From assembly GCA_003457065.1 (NCBI GenBank), contig DMJQ01000196.1:30360-35766 (forward strand): a stretch of 5,407 nucleotides of DNA. The letters run 5' to 3'. Below, piece after piece: positions 1 to 5,407 of this stretch (position 1 is the first letter of the stretch; every line of letters begins with the position of its first letter). The position numbers and the translations under genes are program-made. Under the pieces are notes generated by a model that saw only the letters and a list, made by a program, of their open reading frames with translations, ran no database searches and was not told the origin of the DNA. This stretch comes from Clostridiales bacterium (GTDB taxonomy: Bacteria; Bacillota; Clostridia; Tissierellales; Sedimentibacteraceae).

Positions 1-448
1 GAGGTTCCTCCGGAGCTATAATGCTCATTTCCCCGTTTGTCTCCATTATCAGGTAATCTATTTCCTCAACATTGCAATATCCCTTTAAACGCATCTGACC
101 GAGAACATCGTTTATGTTAATTCTCAGTTTGTTCATTGCCTTGGTGTTAAATTTACCGTGATCAATTATTATTGTAGGGCTTCCGCATATTATTTTTCTT
201 GCAGAATTGCTTTTCAATGTAATATATGATATGAGGCACTGCAGAAACATTATCGTGGCTGTTGCCACAAAACCATGCAGCAGCGGAGCGCCCAGATCCT
301 CCATTGGCATTACGGCAAGCTCCGCAAGCATCAATGAAACCACAAGATCAAAGGGCTGAAGCTCTCCCAGCTCGCCTTTTCCCATGATCCTCATGGATGT
401 CAAAAGTATGCTGTATAAAATAACTGCCCTTATAACAACTATAACCAT
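1..448 (-). CDS. DUF421 (YetF-like) membrane protein, C-terminus cut off by window edge
   Basis: This is a partial gene; the first 149 residues are visible. They match the N-terminal part of the DUF421/YetF family: hydrophobic segments at about residues 2-18, 33-48 and 57-78, the family signature around MGKGELGELQPFDLV (22-36), LAELAVMPM (41-49), and then the start of the soluble domain with PTIIIDHGKF (91-100) and LRININDVLGQMRLKGY (108-124). Family members are usually a little over 200 residues, so roughly a third is missing. They are small inner-membrane proteins, several of which are linked to sporulation in Bacillus; their biochemical role is poorly known. The ATG at 446-448 is preceded by AGGCGGTGAG (451-460), a Shine-Dalgarno sequence with one mismatch. 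The gene follows the PIN/TRAM gene but is separated from it by a terminator, so it is probably a separate transcription unit. Family assignment is confident; function is not known. Confidence 0.9.
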   Translation of the reverse strand, partial: MVIVVIRAVILYSILLTSMRIMGKGELGELQPFDLVVSLMLAELAVMPMEDLGAPLLHGFVATATIMFLQCLISYITLKSNSARKIICGSPTIIIDHGKFNTKAMNKLRININDVLGQMRLKGYCNVEEIDYLIMETNGEMSIIAPEEP

Positions 449-498
449 AACTCACCGCCTAAAACATAGATACGGTTAGCTTAACCATTGCCAAAGCT

Positions 499-526
499 AT
501 TATGCAGTTCCGTCAATACTGTACAA
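499..526 (-). promoter_or_regulatory. Possible promoter of the DUF421 gene
   Basis: On the minus strand TTGTAC (521-526) and CATAAT (499-504) are separated by 16 bp, about 50 bp upstream of the DUF421 start and downstream of the terminator of the preceding gene. Read as sigma-A, the hexamers match 4/6 and 5/6. Shifted by one base, TGTACA with CATAATA 15 bp away also resembles the forespore sigma-F/sigma-G class, whose -10 is CATA-like. The sequence cannot decide between these readings, and the site may be chance in A+T-rich DNA. Confidence 0.35.
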
Positions 527-576
527 GGCAAAGCAAACAACTGCTGCCTTTTCTACCGTTCATCAGTTTGTGGTCA

Positions 577-608
577 AACAAAAAAGCACTCATAACGAGT
601 GCCTTAAT
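577..608 (-). terminator. Intrinsic terminator of the carD-PIN/TRAM unit
   Basis: On the minus strand GCACTC and GAGTGC (597-602 and 586-591) form a perfect 6-bp stem around the 5-nt loop GTTAT. A G-T pair and two A-T pairs extend it, and a run of T (TTTTTT, then GTTTG) follows directly. It lies about 20 nt after the stop codon of the PIN/TRAM gene, in the right orientation. On the plus strand only CTTAATATT follows the stem, so the terminator is best assigned to minus-strand transcription. Confidence 0.9.
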
Positions 609-625
609 ATTGTTTCAATTATTGA

Positions 626-1720
626 TTAAACTGCTTTGTTTATTACATTTTTTAATTTTGCAAAAATCATTCTTCCGGCAGCTGTCTGCAGAACACTTGT
701 AACCGTAACAGTCACAGAATCTCCGATACATTTCTTGCCGCCTTCTACAACAATCATTGTGCCGTCGTCCAGATAAGCCAGTCCCTGGCCCGGTTCTTTG
801 CCGTCCTTGACAACCATCACATTCATTTCTTCTCCCGGAAGTACCACAGGTTTCACTGCATTTGCCAACTCATTGATATTTAAAACTTCAACGCCCTGGA
901 ATTCAGCAACCTTGTTTAAATTGAAGTCGTTTGTGAGAACTTTGCCGCCAAGTTCCTTGGCAAGCTTTAAAAGCTTAACATCCACCTCGATGTTATCGCC
1001 GTAATCTTTTGACTCAATCACTACACTTACACAATCATCCTTTTGAAGTATATTTAAAATATCCAAACCTCTCCTGCCTCTGTTTCTTTTGAGGCTGTCT
1101 GATGAATCCGCTATATGTCTTAATTCCTTAAGTACAAATTCCGGTATTACCAATGTTCCTTCTATAAATCCTGTCTTGCATATGTCAGAAATTCTTCCGT
1201 CAATTATGACGCTGGTATCAAGAATTTTTGGTGAAATCATTTCTTTTCTTGCATTTTTATCCTGCTTTCTTCCTGCAGTCTGCTTCTTAAGATTAATCTG
1301 CGGCCATGCCACATCGTCCTTTTTCCTTGTAGATATTTTGATTCCCAAATATCCAAATAATAGATACGATAAAATTGCAACAATTGTACCTACATATTTA
1401 ATGTCCAAAAACGGCTGGCTTATTAAGAATGCAATTATAAATCCGACTATAAGGCCTAAAGCTCCCCAAATGATATCCATTGTTGAAAATTTCAGCAACT
1501 CACTTTCAAAAGCACTGACTACTCCAAGGCCAATTTTTTTAATTTTAGTTGATAGAAGAAAAAATATAATTCCAAAGACTAAACTGATACCGATTATTAC
1601 TAACACATTTTGAAACTCCGTAAATCTAAGAAGACTATTCTGGTTTAGGAGCACCCCCACAAATGCACCAAGCAATGCTCCTACGACAGAAACAACTGCT
1701 TTTATAATTTTATCTATCAT
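626..1720 (-). CDS. yacL: Membrane-anchored PIN/TRAM domain protein, YacL type
   Basis: The 364-residue product matches the length and architecture of B. subtilis YacL. Four hydrophobic helices (about 5-25, 38-56, 82-100, 108-128) are followed by a charged linker (131-162), a PIN domain (about 165-290) and a C-terminal TRAM domain (about 291-357). The PIN acidic residues are visible: [11 protein letters not shown] (D168, D174), the ELRHIAD segment (E199) and TNDFNLN (D265). PIN domains are Mg/Mn-dependent RNases and TRAM domains bind RNA, so a membrane-tethered RNA nuclease is plausible; the cellular role in this family is not settled. The ATG is supported by a strong AAAAGGAGGTGAG ribosome binding site (GGAGG at 1728-1732). 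The gene follows carD with a 165-bp gap and no convincing terminator between, so co-transcription is likely, and it ends in a clear terminator. In many Firmicutes ispD follows this gene; here it does not. Confidence 0.93.
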   Translation of the reverse strand: MIDKIIKAVVSVVGALLGAFVGVLLNQNSLLRFTEFQNVLVIIGISLVFGIIFFLLSTKIKKIGLGVVSAFESELLKFSTMDIIWGALGLIVGFIIAFLISQPFLDIKYVGTIVAILSYLLFGYLGIKISTRKKDDVAWPQINLKKQTAGRKQDKNARKEMISPKILDTSVIIDGRISDICKTGFIEGTLVIPEFVLKELRHIADSSDSLKRNRGRRGLDILNILQKDDCVSVVIESKDYGDNIEVDVKLLKLAKELGGKVLTNDFNLNKVAEFQGVEVLNINELANAVKPVVLPGEEMNVMVVKDGKEPGQGLAYLDDGTMIVVEGGKKCIGDSVTVTVTSVLQTAAGRMIFAKLKNVINKAV

Positions 1721-1755
1721 TAACTCACCTCCTTTTAAGTATAACCATATATTGC

Positions 1756-1771
1756 TACATTATTAAATGTA
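1756..1771. repeat. Short perfect inverted repeat upstream of the PIN/TRAM gene
   Basis: TACATT (1756-1761) and AATGTA (1766-1771) form a perfect 6-bp dyad with a 4-nt spacer, 36-51 bp upstream of the PIN/TRAM start codon. On the minus strand its centre contains TTAATA (1761-1766), placed exactly 17 bp from TATACT (1738-1743), so the dyad would cover the -35 box of a weak sigma-A-like promoter. The predicted transcript would start at or inside the Shine-Dalgarno sequence, which argues against it. It could be an operator, a small RNA hairpin, or chance. Confidence 0.3.
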
Positions 1772-1885
1772 CCATATTTTTTGTTGTTTGGCTATACTAT
1801 TTTATTGAAATTATACTTAACGAACATTAATTTTGCCTTAATTTAAAATGAAAAAGAAAAATGCACTTAAGCAAAATCCTTTAGA

Positions 1886-2380
1886 TTATTGCTCCAGCGC
1901 ATCTTCGTTAATGATGTTGTCCAGGTATTCCTGTATTCCTTCTCCGTCTTTATTTGTCGAAAGTGCAATCTCGCTCACAAGCATTTGCTTTGCACTGACA
2001 AGCATTTTCTTTTCGCCGGTTGAAAGACCTTTTTCCCTGTCTCGGAACGTCAAATCTCTTACCACCTGTGCTACTTCAAATATATCTCCGGTCTTCATCT
2101 TGCTCATATTGTCACGATATCTTTTGTTCCAGTTAGAATCGTTTAATACTGCGCTCTGTCTCAATACATCATATACTTTTTCCACCGTACTTTTGTCGAT
2201 TATGTTTCTTAGTCCTATATTATCAACATTGTCTACAGGTATCATAAGCTTCATTTCACCTATAGGCATCTTAAGAACAAAGTAATTTTTAACCTCACCC
2301 AGTACTTCTTTTTGTTCAACCGTTTCGATTACACCGGCTCCGTGCATTGGGTACACGACTTTATCACCTAAATTAAACAT
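1886..2380 (-). CDS. carD: CarD family RNA polymerase-binding transcription regulator
   Basis: The product is 164 residues, the usual CarD/CdnL size. The N-terminal Tudor-like RNA polymerase-interacting domain (about 1-58) begins with MFNLGDKVVYPMHGAG, a family hallmark shared with the Mfd interaction domain. The helical C-terminal DNA-binding domain (about 63-160) contains NWNKRYRDN, with W84 at the position of the tryptophan that wedges into the upstream edge of the -10 element in mycobacterial CarD, and a conserved REKGLSTGEKKML segment (115-127). CarD binds the RNA polymerase beta subunit and stabilises open complexes, raising output at weak promoters and slowing escape at very stable ones. 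The ATG is preceded by AGGAGGTAAT (GGAGG at 2388-2392) with a 7-nt spacing. Two consensus promoters lie directly upstream. It is the first gene of its unit and is followed by the PIN/TRAM gene. Confidence 0.95.
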   Translation of the reverse strand: MFNLGDKVVYPMHGAGVIETVEQKEVLGEVKNYFVLKMPIGEMKLMIPVDNVDNIGLRNIIDKSTVEKVYDVLRQSAVLNDSNWNKRYRDNMSKMKTGDIFEVAQVVRDLTFRDREKGLSTGEKKMLVSAKQMLVSEIALSTNKDGEGIQEYLDNIINEDALEQ

Positions 2381-2402
2381 TCTATTACCTCCTATTATAA
2401 TA

Positions 2403-2431
2403 AGTATACACTATTCGGCAACAAATGTCAA
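2403..2431 (-). promoter_or_regulatory. carD promoter P2 (proximal), sigma-A consensus
   Basis: On the minus strand a perfect TTGACA (2426-2431) is followed after exactly 17 bp by TATACT (2403-2408), a 5/6 match to the -10 consensus. Transcription would start near the A residues at 2395-2396, only 3-4 nt before the Shine-Dalgarno sequence and about 16 nt before the start codon. The near-perfect match and placement immediately before a gene make it very likely functional. Confidence 0.85.
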
Positions 2432-2438
2432 ATCAGTT

Positions 2439-2467
2439 ATTATACCTTGACCGCACCACAATGTCAA
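2439..2467 (-). promoter_or_regulatory. carD promoter P1 (distal), perfect sigma-A consensus
   Basis: On the minus strand TTGACA (2462-2467) and TATAAT (2439-2444) both match the consensus in all six positions, with the optimal 17-bp spacing. Transcription would start near 2433-2434, just upstream of the P2 -35 box, giving a leader of about 53 nt. The region after the -10 box is A+T-rich, which favours a stable open complex. Confidence 0.92.
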
Positions 2468-2516
2468 TATAAAATGCAAAAAAAATTATTAAAAATTCAA
2501 CTTATTTTTTTAACAA
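2468..2516 (-). promoter_or_regulatory. A/T-tract UP-like element upstream of carD P1
   Basis: Directly upstream of the P1 -35 box the sequence is almost pure A+T, with homopolymer runs of A8 (2478-2485), A5 (2491-2495) and T7 (2505-2511) as read on the plus strand. The first runs fall at about -45 to -60 from the P1 start, where the alpha-subunit C-terminal domains of RNA polymerase contact UP elements. Position and composition fit, but general A+T richness of intergenic DNA could also explain it. Confidence 0.5.
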
Positions 2517-2594
2517 ATGCTTTCCATTTCTAAAAACGATTTCATTGTTAAAATTTAGCGGAATTATTTAATCTTACTTTCCTGTGCAGCAGAT

Positions 2595-2652
2595 CAAAAA
2601 TGCCCGCCAATTGTTTACGGAATATTTTTCCGTAAAACAATCGGCAGGGCAT
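2595..2652 (-). terminator. Long hairpin, probable terminator of the talC-transketolase unit
   Basis: Positions 2600-2622 and 2628-2652 are nearly perfect inverted repeats with a 5-nt loop. The arms pair as ATGCCC/GGGCAT, GCC/GGC, four A+T-rich plus G-C pairs, then TTT/AAA and ACGGAA/TTCCGT, with two single-base bulges (A2637, A2646). The one mismatch, A2609 against C2642, becomes a G-U pair in minus-strand RNA, giving about 23 pairs. On the minus strand the stem ends in GGGCAT and runs into four more T. No T run follows it on the plus strand. This fits an intrinsic terminator about 120 nt after the transketolase stop, although the stem is far longer than usual and the T run is short. Confidence 0.7.
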
Positions 2653-2774
2653 CACCAATAATAACTGACAAAAATAATTTAACCAATTAACTTTATATGC
2701 AAAACTGCACACCCTCATTCAACGATGAGATTTAGTTCTTGAACCGTCACAAATCTTTCGTTGCGGCAGCTCAA

Positions 2775-3722
2775 CTACACTCTGCTTATATCTTTTAATT
2801 CAATTGCCTCTTTGCATGCATCGGCAATGTCTTTTTCCGTCAGATGGTATTTTTCCAAAAGTTCCGCAGGTTTTCCCGATTCGCCGAATGTATCCTGAAC
2901 ACCGATTCTCTTAACCGGTACAGGATAAGCGTCGGACAAAACTTCCAGCACCGCACTTCCGAGACCGCCTATGACACTGTGCTCTTCGGCTGTTACAATT
3001 GCCTTTGTTTCCTTTGCGGCTTTTATTATAATGTCTTTATCTATGGGTTTGATTGTGTGTATGTTTATTACACCGGCATCTATACCTTCTTCTGAAAGCT
3101 TTTTCGCAGCCTTTAGTGATTCCTGAACCATCAGTCCGGTCGCAATTATTGTAACGTCTTTTCCTTTTTTAATTTCGACTCCCTTGCCTAATTGGAATTC
3201 GTATGATTCGTCATACACATTTTCCACAGCCATTCTTCCCAGTCTTATATATACAGGACCAACGTACTCCGCAGCTTTCAGTACTGCCTGCTCAGCTTCG
3301 ATGCTGTCTGCAGGATTTATTACCGTCATATTCGGAATGCTTCTCATTAAACTGATGTCTTCAATAGCCTGATGCGACGCTCCGTCTTCGCCCACTGTAA
3401 GACCCGCATGAGTTGCGGCAATCTTTACGTTCAATTTCGGATACGCGACGGTATTTCTGATTATTTCAAATGCCCTTCCCGCAGCGAACATTGCAAATGA
3501 ACTTGCAAACGGGATTTTTCCGGCAATGGCCATTCCAGCCGCTGTTCCGATCAAATCCTGCTCCGCGATTCCCACGTTGAAAAATCTTTCGGGACTAACT
3601 TTTTTAAATTCAGATGTCTTTGTGGAACCTGAAAGGTCAGCATCCAGCACCACAACATCCGGATTTTCCGCCGCCAGTTTTTTTAATGCTTCTCCGTAAG
3701 CTTCTCTTGTTGCTTTAGCCAT
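2775..3722 (-). CDS. Transketolase, C-terminal subunit
   Basis: The 315-residue protein corresponds to the C-terminal half of a full-length transketolase: the pyrimidine-binding domain (about 1-165) and the transketolase C-terminal domain (about 180-305). GIAEQD (51-56) carries E54, expected to activate the thiamine diphosphate cofactor, and GEDGASHQ (111-118) and VYIRLGR (157-163) are also typical. It should assemble with the N-terminal subunit to move two-carbon units between sugar phosphates. The start at 3722 is chosen because GGGAGGTGAC (GGAGG at 3731-3735) lies 8 nt upstream and MAKATREAYG is the usual N-terminus; an in-frame ATG at 3743 lacks a ribosome binding site. The gene overlaps the N-terminal subunit gene by 8 nt (ATGGCTAA), so translation is probably coupled. 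Gene symbols for split transketolases vary, so none is given. DXS-like or pyruvate dehydrogenase E1-beta-like homology exists but the neighbour makes transketolase clear. Confidence 0.95.
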   Translation of the reverse strand: MAKATREAYGEALKKLAAENPDVVVLDADLSGSTKTSEFKKVSPERFFNVGIAEQDLIGTAAGMAIAGKIPFASSFAMFAAGRAFEIIRNTVAYPKLNVKIAATHAGLTVGEDGASHQAIEDISLMRSIPNMTVINPADSIEAEQAVLKAAEYVGPVYIRLGRMAVENVYDESYEFQLGKGVEIKKGKDVTIIATGLMVQESLKAAKKLSEEGIDAGVINIHTIKPIDKDIIIKAAKETKAIVTAEEHSVIGGLGSAVLEVLSDAYPVPVKRIGVQDTFGESGKPAELLEKYHLTEKDIADACKEAIELKDISRV

Positions 3723-4533
3723 TAATGTCACCTCCCAATTCATTCATTGCACTGCAATATTGATCATCATTCGGCGCTTTCCCGTGCCATGATGCCTGGT
3801 CTTCCATAAATGAACAGCCTTTGCCTTTTATGGTTTCGGCAATGATTACCGCAGGTTTTCCCAAAACATTCTTTCTTTCTTCAAATGCTTTTTCAAGTGA
3901 ATCAAAATCGTGTCCGTCCGCCTTGATCACATGCCATCCGAAAGCTTCAAATTTCTTGTCGATGGGCTCAACCGTCATTACGTCGTTGTTCCTGCCGTCA
4001 ATCTGAAGTCCGTTGTGATCTACGATCACCGTTAAATTATCCAGGTGATAGTGGCTCGCAAGCATTGCCGCTTCCCAGACCATGCCTTCCTGTATCTCGC
4101 CGTCTCCAAGCAGTGAAAACACCCTGTTTTTCTTTTTGTCAAGCTTAAAAGCAAGCGCCATGCCGTTAGCTATGGCAAGACCCTGGCCAAGTGAACCTGT
4201 GGAAGCTTCAACACCCGGCACCTTTTTCATATCGGGATGTCCCTGAAGCTTTGAGTTTATTTTTCTTAATGTTCCCGTCAGATCCTTGCTTATAAATCCT
4301 TTTTCCATCAATGCGGAATATAAGACGGGGGCAGCGTGGCCTTTTGAGAGCACAAAGCGATCCCTGTTTTCATCCTTTGGATCATCAATGTTCATTTCCC
4401 TGAAATATAAGTATGTTACAATTTCCACCGCAGACAGTGAACCGCCAGGGTGTCCTGATTTTGCACCGTGAATCATAGTCAGTATATCTCTTCTCATACT
4501 CTTTGCTATGACCTGTAATTTTTCGTTATTCAT
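3715..4533 (-). CDS. Transketolase, N-terminal (thiamine diphosphate-binding) subunit
   Basis: The 272-residue protein is the N-terminal half of transketolase. Motifs in order are SGHPGGSLS (26-34), LSKGHAAPVLY (62-72), the GHP segment at 98-100, GSLGQGLA (113-120), the thiamine diphosphate motif GDGEIQEG (143-150) ending at N174 in DHNGLQIDG, KGKG (236-239) and SWHGKAP (248-254). With the C-terminal subunit it carries out the reversible two-carbon transfers of the non-oxidative pentose phosphate pathway in the cytoplasm. The two-gene arrangement is common in Clostridia, Thermotogae and archaea, so this is not a broken gene. Its ATG directly abuts the transaldolase stop (TAAATG), and its ribosome binding site GGAGG lies within the last transaldolase codons (AAG GAG GAA). 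Its own 3' end holds the ribosome binding site of the C-terminal subunit gene. Confidence 0.95.
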   Translation of the reverse strand: MNNEKLQVIAKSMRRDILTMIHGAKSGHPGGSLSAVEIVTYLYFREMNIDDPKDENRDRFVLSKGHAAPVLYSALMEKGFISKDLTGTLRKINSKLQGHPDMKKVPGVEASTGSLGQGLAIANGMALAFKLDKKKNRVFSLLGDGEIQEGMVWEAAMLASHYHLDNLTVIVDHNGLQIDGRNNDVMTVEPIDKKFEAFGWHVIKADGHDFDSLEKAFEERKNVLGKPAVIIAETIKGKGCSFMEDQASWHGKAPNDDQYCSAMNELGGDING

Positions 4534-5184
4534 TTATTCCTCCTTTGTGAACTTCTCCCAGTCTTTCAGAAACTGGTCTATTCCTTTGTCAGTGAGCGGA
4601 TGCTTCGTGAGCTGCATAAGCACTTTGTAAGGCACCGTCGCAATGTGGCATCCAAGCTTTGCCGCCTGTATCACATGCATAGGGTTTCTAATACTTGCAG
4701 CAATTATTTCCGTATCCATATCGTAATTCTTAAATATAGTTACTATTTCTGATATAAGCTCCATGCCGTTGTTTCCAACATCATCAAGCCTTCCAACAAA
4801 CGGACTCACATATGATGCTCCTGCCTTGGCCGCCAGAAGCGCCTGCCCCGCAGAAAAAATCAGCGTTACATTAGTTTTTATGTTCTCGTTTCTGAGAACC
4901 TTTACGGCTTTTAAGCCTTCGGCAGTCATTGGAACCTTAATTATTATATTTTTATGTATTTTAGCCAGCTCCACCGCTTCACTGATCATTCCTTCGGCAT
5001 CGAGGCTTATTACCTCTGCGCTTATTGGACCGTCAACAATCTGAGTAATTTCTCTCACAACTTCTTCAAAAACTCTTCCCTCTTTTGAAATTAAAGACGG
5101 GTTTGTGGTAACTCCGCAAATAACACCCATATCATTCGCACTTTTTATTTCTTCTACATTTGCCGTATCAAAAAATAATTTCAA
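4534..5184 (-). CDS. talC: Transaldolase, short TalC type
   Basis: The 216-residue protein matches the short TalC/FSA subfamily of class I aldolases. D6 in FFDTA, GVTTNPS (24-30), the Schiff-base lysine K83 in [19 protein letters not shown] (127-135) and AASIRNP (162-168) are all present. Residues that separate the two activities point to transaldolase: E57 replaces the glutamine (Q59) and F129 replaces the tyrosine (Y131) of E. coli fructose-6-phosphate aldolase. It would transfer dihydroxyacetone between sedoheptulose 7-phosphate and glyceraldehyde 3-phosphate, complementing the transketolase encoded next to it. The start is TTG (5182-5184): GGAGG (5192-5196) sits 7 nt upstream and MKLFFDTA is the normal N-terminus. 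The gene starts 12 nt after the upstream glycosyltransferase and ends directly against the transketolase start. Confidence 0.95.
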   Translation of the reverse strand: MKLFFDTANVEEIKSANDMGVICGVTTNPSLISKEGRVFEEVVREITQIVDGPISAEVISLDAEGMISEAVELAKIHKNIIIKVPMTAEGLKAVKVLRNENIKTNVTLIFSAGQALLAAKAGASYVSPFVGRLDDVGNNGMELISEIVTIFKNYDMDTEIIAASIRNPMHVIQAAKLGCHIATVPYKVLMQLTKHPLTDKGIDQFLKDWEKFTKEE

Positions 5185-5196
5185 CCTTTTTCCTCC

Positions 5197-5407
5197 TTAT
5201 TCAATTTCTTTTACAATATCCTTATTTCCGAACAACACCTTAAACATAAAGACAGGCAGCAAAATTTGTCTTTTAATTCTTTTAGGTTCCTGTACAAGCC
5301 TGTAGAACCATTCAAGCCCCAGCTTGATGAAAATATCCGGAGCTCTTTTTACGTTTCCAGCAAGTCCGTCCAACGTCCCGCCGTTGCCTATTATAATTTT
5401 AGCATTG
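5197..5407 (-). CDS. WecG/TagA/CpsF family glycosyltransferase, N-terminus cut off by window edge
   Basis: Only the last 69 residues are visible. They contain the C-terminal signature of the family: IGNGGTLDGLAGNVKRAP (partial residues 6-23), then LGLEWFYRLVQEPKRIKR (29-46) and a hydrophobic/basic tail (LLPVFMFKVLFGN). WecG and TagA transfer N-acetylmannosamine-type sugars from UDP donors to a lipid-linked GlcNAc, in enterobacterial common antigen or wall teichoic acid synthesis; the exact sugar here is unknown. The tail probably associates with the membrane surface. The TAA stop is shared with the TAAGGAGG ribosome binding site of talC, so the gene is almost certainly in the same transcript as the pentose phosphate genes. 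The reading frame is open to the window edge. Confidence 0.9.
   Translation of the reverse strand, partial: NAKIIIGNGGTLDGLAGNVKRAPDIFIKLGLEWFYRLVQEPKRIKRQILLPVFMFKVLFGNKDIVKEIE

Larger units (their letters stand above)
2381..2774. other. Intergenic region between transketolase operon and carD
   Basis: This 394-bp gap carries, from right to left, the 3' untranslated region of the transketolase unit (2653-2774), its long hairpin terminator (2595-2652), an A+T-rich stretch with no recognisable signal (about 2517-2594), an A/T-tract element and two tandem sigma-A promoters for carD (2403-2516), and the carD ribosome binding site. Both strands were read for small coding regions, tRNA or leader elements and none was convincing. 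Confidence 0.7.

Noticed and set aside
502..702. Open frame of 66 codons on the plus strand
   Set aside because: It spans the DUF421 promoter region, the minus-strand terminator and the end of the PIN/TRAM gene, has no ribosome binding site and low-complexity hydrophobic content; it is a chance frame.
1840..1885. Possible terminator between carD and the PIN/TRAM gene
   Set aside because: T-rich sequence is present on the minus strand but only 3-4 bp stems can be drawn; not enough for an intrinsic terminator.
2735..2750. GGTTCAAG on the minus strand, resembling a tRNA T-loop
   Set aside because: No acceptor, D or anticodon arms can be fitted around it; chance match.
2714..2756. Small hairpins after the transketolase stop (CTCAT/ATGAG at 2714-2729; AGATTT/AAATCT at 2728-2756)
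   Set aside because: Stems are only 5-6 pairs, they overlap each other and no T run follows; the hairpin at 2595-2652 is the better terminator.
3723..3743. Upstream in-frame ATG at 3743 as start of the transketolase C-terminal subunit
   Set aside because: No Shine-Dalgarno sequence precedes it, whereas a strong GGAGG sits between it and the ATG at 3722, which also gives the usual family N-terminus.
798..5305. Plus-strand open frames opposite the PIN/TRAM, carD, transketolase, talC and glycosyltransferase genes (longest at 1089-1613 and 1848-2285)
   Set aside because: All lie antisense to well-supported genes, lack ribosome binding sites and show no recognisable protein family; they are shadows.
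1..5407. CRISPR arrays, insertion sequences, integrase sites, riboswitches or a novel defence system
   Set aside because: No repeat-spacer pattern, transposase, terminal inverted repeats with target duplications, leader motifs or unknown gene clusters were seen; every gene belongs to a recognised family.

Overview
This window reads as ordinary chromosomal DNA from a low-GC Gram-positive bacterium of the class Clostridia. The evidence is an A+T-rich sequence (about 60% by eye), strong AGGAGG-type ribosome binding sites on every gene whose start is visible, textbook sigma-A promoters, a CarD-YacL-like gene pair, a transketolase split into two genes and a short TalC-type transaldolase. The species cannot be named from this sequence alone. 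All genes lie on the minus strand, so transcription runs from high to low coordinates.

In transcription order, the first unit enters at the right edge. It holds the C-terminal end of a WecG/TagA/CpsF glycosyltransferase (5197-5407), a transaldolase with a TTG start (4534-5184), the N-terminal transketolase subunit (3715-4533) and the C-terminal transketolase subunit (2775-3722). The genes are packed with a 12-nt gap, a 0-nt junction and an 8-nt overlap, so translation is probably coupled. The three metabolic genes make up the core of the non-oxidative pentose phosphate pathway, joining pentose phosphates to fructose 6-phosphate and glyceraldehyde 3-phosphate. A very long hairpin followed by a short T run (2595-2652) probably ends this unit. 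Its promoter is outside the window.

The 394-bp gap at 2381-2774 also carries two tandem, near-perfect sigma-A promoters with an A/T-tract UP-like element. They drive carD (1886-2380), an RNA polymerase-binding regulator, and probably also the downstream membrane-anchored PIN/TRAM protein of the YacL type (626-1720). A clear intrinsic terminator at 577-608 closes that unit. A DUF421 (YetF-like) membrane protein gene then starts at 448 from a possible promoter of its own and runs off the left edge.

I found no mobile elements, CRISPR arrays, RNA genes, phage genes or defence genes, and no sign of a previously undescribed system. The points most worth a second look are the carD promoter architecture and its possible feedback, the 23-bp-stem hairpin, the active-site residues that mark TalC as a transaldolase rather than a fructose-6-phosphate aldolase, and the link between a cell-surface glycosyltransferase and pentose phosphate genes.
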